Both the position numbers and the translations under genes were made by a program. Positions 55,108 through 64,000 of a DNA stretch of 64,000 nt are shown one piece after another. Source of the DNA: Pratylenchus scribneri (lineage: Eukaryota; Nematoda; Chromadorea; Rhabditida; Pratylenchidae); the NCBI GenBank assembly GCA_030063045.1, contig JAQSEB010000005.1, positions 48,501 through 112,500 of the forward strand. Reading direction: 5' to 3'. The notes under the pieces were generated by a model, which saw only the letters and a program-made list of their open reading frames with translations, was not told the origin of the DNA and made no database searches. Within the stretch, counting starts at the first letter, position 1; each line of letters begins with the position of its first letter.

Positions 55108-58072
55108 ATGAATTTTAATGAAGGCTTATATCCCATGAGAAACAGTGTGCTAAATACCAGTTCAATGTCTTTGGCAAGTTCGCAGCAGGGAGGCGGATGG
55201 TATTTTTTTGACGCCGGCGGAAAAGTTTTCAATTAAATTAAAATTTGATTAACAATCTTGTTTTTTAAGGAATTTCGAGCAATGAAAGCATCATTGAGAC
55301 GAGAGCCTAATTCAATTTTGGCGCAATTGGTTGAGGAACAAGTCGATCCAGAACAACTCACCGAACAATATGGGAATGTTACATATGTCAGTAGATTTTA
55401 AGATTAACAAAATTAACTGTCCTTTTAAGGATCACTGCAGTGGACGATGGCAAATTGACGCGGATGCCAATTATTTTGAATACATTATCAAATACTTGCG
55501 CACAGGAAAGTTCAACGATGTTCGGCCGGGACATACACTTCAAGGTTTTCTTCCATCTTTTCCAACCAACCAAATTTTATTTTTAGATTTAAGTGATGAA
55601 GCTGAAGCATTGAAGCTGGATCGATTGGTTGAAATTTGCCAGCAGAAGATTTTGGAACGTCAAAACCAACAACAACAATTTATGAGAAGTGTTAGTTTCT
55701 TTGATGTGTGTTGTTGGATATTTTCATTCTAAATTTAGGGAATGTCCACCCCATCGGGCTCATCGGCCAACTACTTTTATCCAAACTATCCGCAAGGTTT
55801 CTTTCCACCGCCTGGCATTTCTTCAAGTGCAATGGCACCCAAAATGGCAATGGGACCGCCACCGGGTTTTGGTTTTGAATCTCCGCGAACAGACCAATCT
55901 CCATCTGACTCGACTCGATCATCCCAACAAATGTTGCCTCATCAATTACGAGAACAATTTCAACCACCGCCGATCGCCACTTCAACACCAGAGGACAAAA
56001 CCGGACCACCACAGCCTCAATTGGGACAGAAAGATCAGCAACAGGAGGTTTAATTAAATTTTGATTGGGAAAACCTTGTTTTTATTTTTCTAAATCCATA
56101 ATCTTAGTCATTACTCATTAATAAATAAAATAATATAAATTTTAAACAATATTAAAGTTTCTTTACCATTTTATTTACAAATTCTATTTTTTTTTTCAAG
56201 CGAGTAACAAATGGCTTGCCAGCTTTTTCCGAAGAACCTCCATCACTTTGCACAACCAATTTTGATGACGAAAGCCTCGACCAATTCGCAATACCAGCTC
56301 GACGTCCAATAAATTTGAATCCGTTGGCAGAAACGGTGATGGAAGAAGAATATGGATTAGAAGAAGAAGACGAAAATTGTGGATTAGAAGAATATGATGG
56401 GAATGGGAACATGGAAAGAGAAGAGAATTATGGACAGAATGGGACAGCCAATGATAATTGGATGGGAAATGCGGATATGTGGGCGGAATCGGACGAATAT
56501 GCAACCGAGGTTAATTTTATATTAATAAATTGAAATAATTTATTTTAAGGCTTTACAACAACAAAACCGAGAAGGAAACTACAATGGCCGAAGCCAATCG
56601 CCCCAATTCGGCGACTATCCAGACCAATTGCCTTTGAATCCAAGCTATCCGGACCATAGCTCGGCAAGGGGGGAGGGTCGTCATGGGTGGCTGCGTGGTT
56701 GGTTGTGGGGTAGTTCCACCCTAATCTTTCATGCGTAGTCCCTATTTCGGATTTTTTGCGCCGCAGGCGAAAATTTAGAGCCAAAAGCAACTCCTCAGGG
56801 CAAAATTTGACCTAAAAATGGCCGCGCAGCGAAAAATTTTCCAATTTTTCTGAAAAATTTTTCAATTTTTTCCTTCCTCCCCCTGCTTAGTGCGTGGTTC
56901 CCGCCCGGTAAATCCCCTGAATGCTGCGTTGTGGGGGAGGGTCGGACCCCCCCCCCCCTTGCCGAGCTATGATCCGGACATTTCCTCGACAATTTTTATT
57001 GCTCCCGGCATCGACGCCAATTATCGTCCATTGATCGACATTGAAACCGTGACACCGACCAAAATGCCGATATTCGAGATACAAGATGGCCTATTGAAAA
57101 ATTTCAAGAAAATTGAGAAAATTCGTTCAAATTTCATCGAGAATTTGTGCGTTCATTTTTATGGTTTAAAATAATTTAAATATGTTTTTCAGCCTTTACA
57201 CTCTCAAAGAGCAAAACAATTTGTCCGAATACAGGCAGATGTGGCGCGATAAATTGGGCGCTGTGGTCTTCTACCTTCAACGATTCTATGTCCGCTATCC
57301 GGAAGGATCGACCATCGAAGAATTTTGTGCATATGAACATGTTAGTTTAAAAAAAATCAGAAAAAATCAGTTTAATTATTACTAATTTAAAATTAAAATA
57401 AAAAAATTAATAAAACTTAATTTCCAAAATAATTTCAATTAAATTGCAGGAAATGAAAGTGGACCGGGATGGTCATTACGATTTGGTGCCAGCCATTCCT
57501 TCTCTTCTTGACGCGAACAATCCGGATGCATTGATGACAATGGATGGTGAAGAAATTATTAAAGTTATTCCGGAAGTGCTCACCGTCCATCTATTTTGTA
57601 TCCGCCAAAATCTTTGTAAATTTTCAATTATTTTTAATTAATTATAATCATTTTGAAGGCACCAATCTATTTCGTTTTTTGTTGCGCAATCCGCGGAAGC
57701 AAGGCAAAGATTTGCTGGAAGAAATGGTTAAATAAATTTAAATTAAATATTCAAAATAAAAATTATTTAGAAGAAATTGGTGCCGGCTGATGCCCCACCG
57801 CCCAATGCGGAAGATTTACTTCGCATTCTGAACCGATATCCGGCCGTTTTTACGCTTTTTTTCCTCGAAGAACAGACAAATTGTATTTTTTTTCAAATTT
57901 TTATAAATTTCCACTTTTTAATATTTCAGATACTTTGGAGGCGGGTTGGATCAAATTGAATGAAATGTTGACCCAAGATGAGGATTTGAAATGGCGAATT
58001 GTGTTGGATTGTGATGTGGCATGCATGGGAGTGGAATTTTGTGATTGCGGAAATTGCCCAGATGAAGTTTAG
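55108..58072 (+). CDS. BTB/KCTD-like protein, exon interrupted by a MITE
   Basis: N-terminal T1-type BTB domain: GGGWYFFDAGGK, EFRAMKASLRREPNSILAQL, then GRWQIDADANYFEYIIKYLR TGKF and EAEALKLDRLVEICQQKI. This is the KCTD pattern (F.T..STL.rdP.SmLa...; F.IDRDG..F.yIL.yLRtG). A Pro/Ser/Gln-rich linker follows (55739-56047). An acidic linker comes next (56195-56509, joined through a GTTTAATT donor after QQQE). A conserved-looking C-terminal region is read in six more exons (QMWRDKLGAVVFYLQRFYV; KVIPEVLTVHLFC; GNCPDEV, stop at 58070-58072). KCTD proteins often act as cullin-3 adaptors; whether this one does is an inference. The 317-bp MITE at 56655-56971 splits the codons for LNPSYPD and ISSTIFIAPG. 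The gene may be interrupted, or the insert may be spliced out. Confidence 0.7.
56655..56971. mobile_element. hAT-like MITE inside a coding exon
   Basis: 317 bp, ends CATAGCTCGGCAAGGGGGG and its inverted copy (CCTTGCCGAGCTATG), flanked by an 8-bp duplication ATCCGGAC at 56647-56654 and 56972-56979. An 8-bp duplication and CA-ends fit the hAT superfamily. It contains no ORF of note and a 12-C run near the right end. Removing it together with one duplication restores a continuous coding exon of the BTB gene. Confidence 0.85.
56947..56958. repeat. Poly-C tract in the MITE
   Basis: 12 cytosines just inside the right end of the MITE, paired with the G-rich left end. Confidence 0.9.
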
Positions 58073-58353
58073 AAGACAAACGGGAATATTTTTAATGACA
58101 AGAAAGAAGACAGGGAAATTCCAATTTTATTTAATTTATTCAATTTACACTTTTGACTGTTTTTTGACTGATTTCATTGTTTAATTGCCTTTTTCTCATT
58201 TAAATTGTTTTTTTTTTCAAATTTAATGGTTAAAATAATTGATCGGAATAATTTGTATCAATATTTAATTTGTAATTGGATCAATATTCTATCGAAAATA
58301 ATTTTCAATATTTTTTTTTATTTTTTTTAAGAAAACAAAACAAAATCGACGGG
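58073..58353 (+). promoter_or_regulatory. Short intergenic spacer with candidate trans-splice acceptor
   Basis: About 280 bp between the BTB gene stop and the cornichon start. A T-rich tract ending TTTTAAG at 58331 lies 22 bases before the ATG. The spacing and acceptor are consistent with a nematode operon, but a normal promoter is not excluded. Confidence 0.4.
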
Positions 58354-59695
58354 ATGGCGTTCACATTTGCTGCATTTTGTTATCTTTTTGCCCTGATTGC
58401 CGTTGCATTTTGTATTTTTTTCGCCATTTACACGGTTAATTTTGTTCCAATTTTGATATTTACCAAAATTTTAGGTCATTTGCATTGATGAACTGAGAAC
58501 GGATTACAAAAATCCAATTGAACAATGCCACAATATGAATCAGGTTTATTAACAATAAAATAATAAACAATAAGAAATACTTTAATTAAAACCAACTAAA
58601 ATTTTCAAATTTAAAAATTAACAGTGGAACGCATTTTTTTAGGTCATATAAATCGCATTTTTTTTTTGTAAAATTTGCCCAAATAACTGATTTTTTGGCA
58701 TTTTTTTAATTAGATTTTTTCCCAAAAATGAAAACAAAAAAATGTCAAAAATTACATAAAAAACAAGAAATAAATGCTTTGTTTCCTCATCTGATTAGAA
58801 AAAAATACATCAAAATTGGCATAAAAATCCACTCCAAATTAAAATATAACTAATTTCTCAAATTCAAAATTCGATAAAACTATCAAATTTCCCCACATTT
58901 TCAGTTGGTTTTGCCCGAATACGGCGTTCACTCATTCATCACATTCTTCTTCATTCTCTCCGTCCAATTATTTGCCATCGTTTGGAATGTGCCATTGTTC
59001 GCCTATCACATTTATCGGTATTTTAAACTACAAAAATAAAATTATTAATTGCCAATTCACAGTTATTTGCATCGCCCGGTTATTCGCGGACCCGGCATTT
59101 ATGATCCGACGACGATTATGTGAATTTGAATATTAAAATTGGAAAAAATCATTCAATTTAACAGGAACCATGACCAGCTGAGCAAAGTGAACCGTGAGGG
59201 ATGGATCAAGATGGCATTCTACCTTTGCTCATTCTTCTACTACCTCTATGCGTATGTTTTTTTGGCCTTTTATCCATTTAGGAATTATCGGAAAATATTT
59301 AATTTGCCTAAAAACAGCGAAAGTATTGAAATAGTTCTATCAGTTTTTAGTTAACCTAGGCTTCCAAACCTTATACTCAATCGATTGATTTCTTGAAGAG
59401 TCAAGACGCATCATTTGATTATATTTCGTTTGGATTTAACCAATTCTAACTTATTAATTTTGAACCAAAAACCAAAATTGGTTTAAACTGTTTAATACCC
59501 ATTAATTTTGACCAATGACCAGCAGGGCTCTATCCATCGGTTTCGGTATATGGTAAGCGAATGTTGCTTAACTTACACTATTATATTTACCGGCAAATTA
59601 AATACTATCCAATCCATTAATTTTCTCCATATTCCTTAATTTATTTTTTATATTTTTTTTTCAGAATGATCTATGAAATGGTGACCACCGGCTGA
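58354..59695 (+). CDS. Cornichon homologue (ER cargo receptor)
   Basis: Multi-pass ER membrane protein that recruits transmembrane cargo into COPII vesicles. Exons give MAFTFAAFCYLFALIAVAFC, ICIDELRTDYKNPIEQCHNM, LVLPEYGVHSFITFFFILSV, PLFAYHIYRYLHRPVIRGPG IYDPTTIM, NREGWIKMAFYLCSFFYYLY and AMIYEMVTTG. The full family signature (FDELKTDYKNPIDQC; LPEY..H; RPVMSGPGLYDPTTIMN; EGW.KLAFYLL.FFYYLYGMIY) is present in order. Length is about 150 residues, as usual. The start is at 58354 and the stop at 59693-59695. The last intron is about 410 bp and holds a phrase (AACCAATTCTAACTTA) also found near 33370. Confidence 0.95.
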
Positions 59696-60660
59696 AGATT
59701 GGAATAAAGAAAAGGACTGAATGGACCGATAGATTATTTTCCTTTTTTTTGATATTTGACTTAAATCGCTCATTCATCCAATTATCATATTTATTTTTGT
59801 TTTATTTATCAATCCTCGACAAAAATGTTTTTGGTTCCCCATTTTACGCAAATCACATTTAGCCCAGCCAATTTATTTTATTTGATACAAATGCCCTTTG
59901 TTTTTTTTTCGATTCCACCACAATTGATCGTCAATACTTAATAAAATCTTGAAAAGTTTAATTTTGAATAAAATTAAAATGACTGAGTAATATATTTAAA
60001 AATCCGTCTTTATAGGCCTCTGAAAATTATTTGGCCCCACGCCCCATGGCTTCTAATATGATTATGAAATATGATACGGTAATTGTTATTTACAAAATTG
60101 CTTCGAGCCAGTATACCTGTGAATCAAAAATTCCTTTTTTCGTTTCCCAAAATTCCATAATAAATAATTTCTAAATCCGTTAGAAAGATTTATTTTGTGG
60201 ATCTTGACATGGCTTACCCATTTATTCCATGTTTTGATCTTTTTTGAATGTATTTTTATTGACAGCCGATTGCACACATGAAGAAGAAAGAGAGAAATTC
60301 ATTTTTATTTTTTATTGACAGCCGGCGAGCACACTTGAAGGAAAAACGAGAAAAGAATTTATATAGATAGGTTTTACGGGCACTGGAAGAAGAAAGACAG
60401 TAGAATGAATTTTGATTGGCAGGTTTTACGGACACTGGAAGAAGAAAGAAGGGAGAAACGAATTTCCAACAACCACTGAGCAGGTGTTTGTTTTATTTTC
60501 CGTATAGCGCCCTCTTCGAGAGAGAGTTGAGACTCAATCGAGAGAGAAAAATTGGTTGAAATAAAATAGAATGGAAAAGAAGTCTACTGGATGGTGTCTA
60601 GCGGGCTGAATTTGCTAGAGGGCTATTCGGGAATAGCTTTCACATTTAAAGGCAAAGTGG
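59696..60660. other. Intergenic region with local duplications next to rDNA
   Basis: No gene is seen. At 60253-60460 two small duplications occur: TATTGACAGCCG...GCACAC (60258 and 60316) and GGTTTTACGG(G/A)CACTGGAAGA (60370 and 60422). They mark the transition from single-copy DNA to rDNA spacer. Confidence 0.5.
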
Positions 60661-61227
60661 CTCTTAAGGACATATCGAGAAAATGCACTGAATGTGCATT
60701 AAATATTTTATGTGGTGAGAATTATGAATGAATAGCGCCTTTGGCATCATATGTGAATGAGAAAGTGGAATTGAAAGAATTAAGGTATCAAGCCATTTGG
60801 GAACTTGGAAGAAAAAGCCCACGGCACAATGCACAGTTTGTGAGCTGACTGTGACAATTCGTTTTAATGTGTGGCAGGCGATTTGAGTGCACACTTTTGG
60901 TTGAGATGTTTGTGGTGACATCCCCAACTTTTTGGAGTGAACCGCACTTAAACCTATAAAGACAAATTGAAACCAATTGCTCCTATTTGCCAGAGGAGTA
61001 AGTAACTCGATTGTTCGAGTATTGTCTATGGTAGCGCGTTCTCGTTTTTCCAAGAGTTGGAGCCAATTCATGCGAGACGACAAAATGTCTGTCTTGCCCC
61101 GTTATATGCTGTGCTTGGCGCCGATTGTGTGTTCACTCTTAAAGTCGCATATGTGGTGTGTTAAGCACATTAAAAAATATGGAAGCTATACTGCCCAGTG
61201 TTTTTGGTGGTGTCAGCTGTAAGCCAG
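60661..61227 (+). other. Probable rDNA external transcribed spacer
   Basis: Composition rises in GC relative to the left flank and there is no coding signal. Position directly before 18S suggests 5' ETS, possibly with part of the intergenic spacer. The promoter was not located. Confidence 0.45.
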
Positions 61228-62361
61228 TTATCTGGTTGATCCTGCCTGAACTGATGTGTTCATTTCAAAGATTAAGCCATGCATGTATAAGTATAAACGC
61301 TCTAAAGCGTGAAACCGCGAACGGCTCATTACAACAGCTATAATTTACTTGATCTTGATATCCTACTTGGATAACTGTGGTAATTCTAGAGCTAATACAT
61401 GCACCAAAGCTCCAACCCGTAAGGGAAGAGCGCATTTATTAGAACAAAACCATGCGGCTTCGGCCGCTCAATGTTGACTCAGAATAACTAAGCTGATCGT
61501 ATGGTCTTGTACCGGCGACGTGTCTTTCAAGTATCTGCCTTATCAACTTTCGATGGTACTGTCATTGACTACCATGGTAGTGACGGGTAACGGAGGATCA
61601 GGGTTCGACTCCGGAGAAGGGGCCTGAGAAATGGCCACTACGTCTAAGGATGGCAGCAGGCGCGCAAATTACCCACTCTCAGAACAATTTGAGGAGGTAG
61701 TGACGAGAAATAACGAGACCGTTCTCAACAGAGGCCGGTCATCGGAATGGGTACAATTTAAATCCTTTAACGAGTATCTATGCGAGGGCAAGCCTGGTGC
61801 CAGCAGCCGCGGTAATTCCAGCTCGCAAAATGCATAGAATTATTGCTGCGGTTAAAAAGCTCGTAGTTGGATCTGTGCTGACAGACTGGTCCATCTTCGG
61901 ATGCGTACTGGTTATTGTTGGCTTTCCTGCAGTTTTGCGGCTCAGTGCCTCTCACGGGGTGCAGTGTCCGTTGCTGCAAGTTTACTTTGAACAAATCAGA
62001 GTGCTCTAAACAGGCGTTTCGCTTGAATGTTCGTGCATGGAATAATAGAAGAGGATTTCGGTTCTATTTTATTGGTTTTATAGACTGAGATAATGGTTAA
62101 CAGAGACAAACGGGGGCATTCGTATTGCTACGTGAGAGGTGAAATTCTTGGACCGTAGCAAGACGAACTACAGCGAAAGCATTTGCCAAGAATGTCTTCA
62201 TTAATCAAGAACGAAAGTCAGAGGTTCGAAGGCGATCAGATACCGCCCTAGTTCTGACCGTAAACGATGCCAACTAGCGATCCGCCGGCGGAATTCTTGC
62301 CCTGGTGGGGAGCTTCCCGGAAACGAAAGTCTTCCGGTTCCGGGGGAAGTATGGTTGCAAA

Positions 62362-62410
<49 letters not shown>

Positions 62411-62845
62411 GCGGCTTAATTTGACTCAACACGGGAAAACTCACCCGGCCCGGACACCGTAAGGATTGACAGATTGATAGCTTTTTCATGATTCGGTGGA
62501 TGGTGGTGCATGGCCGTTCTTAGTTCGTGGAGCGATTTGTCTGGTTTATTCCGATAACGAGCGAGACTCTGGCCTACTAAATAGTCGGCGCATTGTCTCT
62601 GTGTGCATGACTTCTTAGAGGGATTTTCGGTGTTCAGCCGCACGAAATTGAGCAATAACAGGTCTGTGATGCCCTTAGATGTCCGGGGCTGCACGCGCGC
62701 TACACTGGCAAAATCAGCGTGCTTGTCCTCCTCCGAAAGGAGTTGGTAAACCATTGAAAATTTGCCGTGATTGGGATCGGAAATTGCAATTATTTTCCGT
62801 GAACGAGGAATTCTAAGTAAGTGCGAGTCATCAACTCGCGTTGAT

Positions 62846-62880
<35 letters not shown>

Positions 62881-63033
62881 GCCCGGGACTGAGCCATTTC
62901 GAGAAACTTGGGGACCGCTGATTTGCAGTCTTTCGGGCCTGTTTATTGGTTGGAACCAATTTAATCGCAGTGGCTTGAACCGGGCAAAAGTCGTAACAAG
63001 GTAGCTGTAGGTGAACCTGCTGCTGGATCATTA
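61228..63033 (+). rRNA. 18S small-subunit rRNA
   Basis: Complete from TCTGGTTGATCCTGCCTG near the 5' end to GTAACAAGGTAGCTGTAGGT and GGATCATTA at the 3' end, about 1806 nt. Universal segments are all present: GTGCCAGCAGCCGCGGTAAT, AAACTTAAAGGAATTGACGG and TTGTACACACCGCCCGTCGC. No gap or stray insertion was noticed. Confidence 0.97.
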
Positions 63034-63420
63034 CATTCGTACCAAAATGTATGGTCAAACTTGTTTTTGTATGGAGCACTCCTCATCAGATGTGTGCGAT
63101 GAGTTTTGTGTGAGTGCGAGTTGTGTGTACACAGTTGTGTGCCGGCACATACGGCGATTTTCCGCTTAACCTCACAAGTGAACTGTGTGGTTCCATCGGT
63201 GTTTCGATGGCTTTTGCGGTGGAGCGGTCAAGAAAACGGCTTCTGCTGGTGTCTGTGTGTTGCTGAGCAGTCGTATTCGTCCGTGGCTGTGATGAGGCAA
63301 TGCGGTAGGGCCTGTATACGGTGTGTGTATGCATGGCTTAAGACTTGATGAGCCCTTTTTTGTGTGTGGGACGCCAGCACCCCTTTTTTCCGATATTTTT
63401 TTTATGACAAGTGAAAAATT
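63034..63420 (+). other. ITS1
   Basis: Spacer of about 387 bp between 18S and 5.8S, rich in TGTGTG words; useful for species identification. Confidence 0.9.
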
Positions 63421-63577
63421 CTAGTTTTATCGGTGGATCACTCGGCTCGTGGGTCGATGAAGAACGCAGCTAACTGCGATAAATAGTGTAAACTGCAGAA
63501 ACCTTGAACACAAAAGCTTCGAATGCACATTGCACCATGGGAGTCTTATCCCTTGGTACGCCTGGTTCAGGGTCGTA
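63421..63577 (+). rRNA. 5.8S rRNA
   Basis: Recognised by CGGTGGATCACTCGGCTCGT, GATGAAGAACGCAGC and GAATGCACATTGCACCATGG. The end is placed near GGTTCAGGGTCG, so it is accurate to a few bases. Confidence 0.95.
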
Positions 63578-63840
63578 AACCCTAAAACGAATATAAATGC
63601 GTATAAAGCAGATAGCTTCACTTGTCAGTATAAAAGTGTTACTATAATTCATGAAAAGTTGTGCACAATTGGTGTGATGCGGGATAGGGCATTCGGCTTA
63701 GTATTTGTGAATACTAGACAAAAGTCTAATGCTCATCGAGGCAGACACCTCTCGAATCGCATCTGGCCAAACCATGTGTGGGTATTCGTGTGTAATTTTG
63801 AGTGTTTCTGTGTTTTTTCACTCACTACATTGAATTTTCG
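63578..63840 (+). other. ITS2
   Basis: Spacer of about 263 bp between 5.8S and 28S, with no coding content. Confidence 0.88.
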
Positions 63841-64000
63841 ACCTGAACTCAGACGTGAATACCCGCTGAACTTAAGCATATCAGTAAGCGGAGGAAAAGA
63901 AACTAACAAGGATTCCCGTAGTAACGGCGAGTGAACTGGGAAGAGTCCAGCGCTAAATCGTTGTGCCCCTGGCGCAATGAGGTGTAGCGTATAGGTTGCG
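63841..64000 (+). rRNA. 28S large-subunit rRNA (5' partial)
   Basis: Starts GACCTGAACTCAGACGTG and continues with CCCGCTGAACTTAAGCATAT and GTAACGGCGAGTGAACTGGG (start of the D1/D2 region). It runs off the window. Confidence 0.95.

Noticed and set aside
61228..63033. Several short ORFs on both strands
   Set aside because: They lie within the 18S rRNA gene and are not coding.

Overview
The window is nuclear DNA of a nematode. The genes have many short introns (often 35-60 bp) ending in TTTTCAG-like acceptors, several introns use GC-AG splice sites, the base composition is AT-rich, and the right end carries an rDNA unit (18S, ITS1, 5.8S, ITS2, start of 28S). The best protein matches are to nematode or general metazoan families (UNC-2-type calcium channel, SKP1-related protein, PAI-only paired protein). 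The combination recalls tylenchid plant-parasitic nematodes such as cyst nematodes, but genus is an inference that a database search of the rDNA would settle.

Layout. 1-10246 (+): 3' two-thirds of a CaV2/UNC-2 calcium channel alpha-1 subunit, entering in domain II, with a small antisense gene (5657-5886) inside one intron and two inverted copies of a dispersed repeat in two others. 11163-15461 (-): a large low-complexity, charged nuclear-looking protein of unknown family, interrupted by a foldback element (13962-14565). 15790-18658: a complete, apparently young cut-and-paste transposon with 258-bp terminal inverted repeats, a 4-bp target duplication and a spliced integrase-type transposase (Ginger/KRBA2-like). 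20127-36443 (-): DNA polymerase epsilon catalytic subunit, an unknown coiled-coil protein and a divergent SKP1-like protein, all on one strand and possibly co-transcribed. 37444-44345 (+): two adjacent genes for large secreted, low-complexity nematode proteins that share a small cysteine module.

45918-51362 (-): class I alpha-mannosidase (GH47, Golgi type II membrane enzyme) with a PAI-only paired-domain gene nested on the opposite strand in its 2.3-kb intron. 51930-52571: a second foldback element with a 9-bp target duplication. 52883-54213 (-): PMP3-family membrane proteolipid and TRAPPC2/sedlin. 55108-59695 (+): a BTB/KCTD-like protein whose coding exon is split by a 317-bp hAT-like MITE, followed closely by cornichon. 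From about 60 kb onward lie repeats, external spacer and the rDNA unit.

The most notable signals are the MITE that sits in a coding exon and could be spliced as a new intron, the intact Ginger-like transposon with its palindromic 258-bp ends and GC-AG intron, two foldback elements that share a core but have different ends, two antisense nested genes, and the direct adjacency of single-copy genes to rDNA. Exon boundaries were read by eye from splice signals and protein continuity, so small errors are possible.
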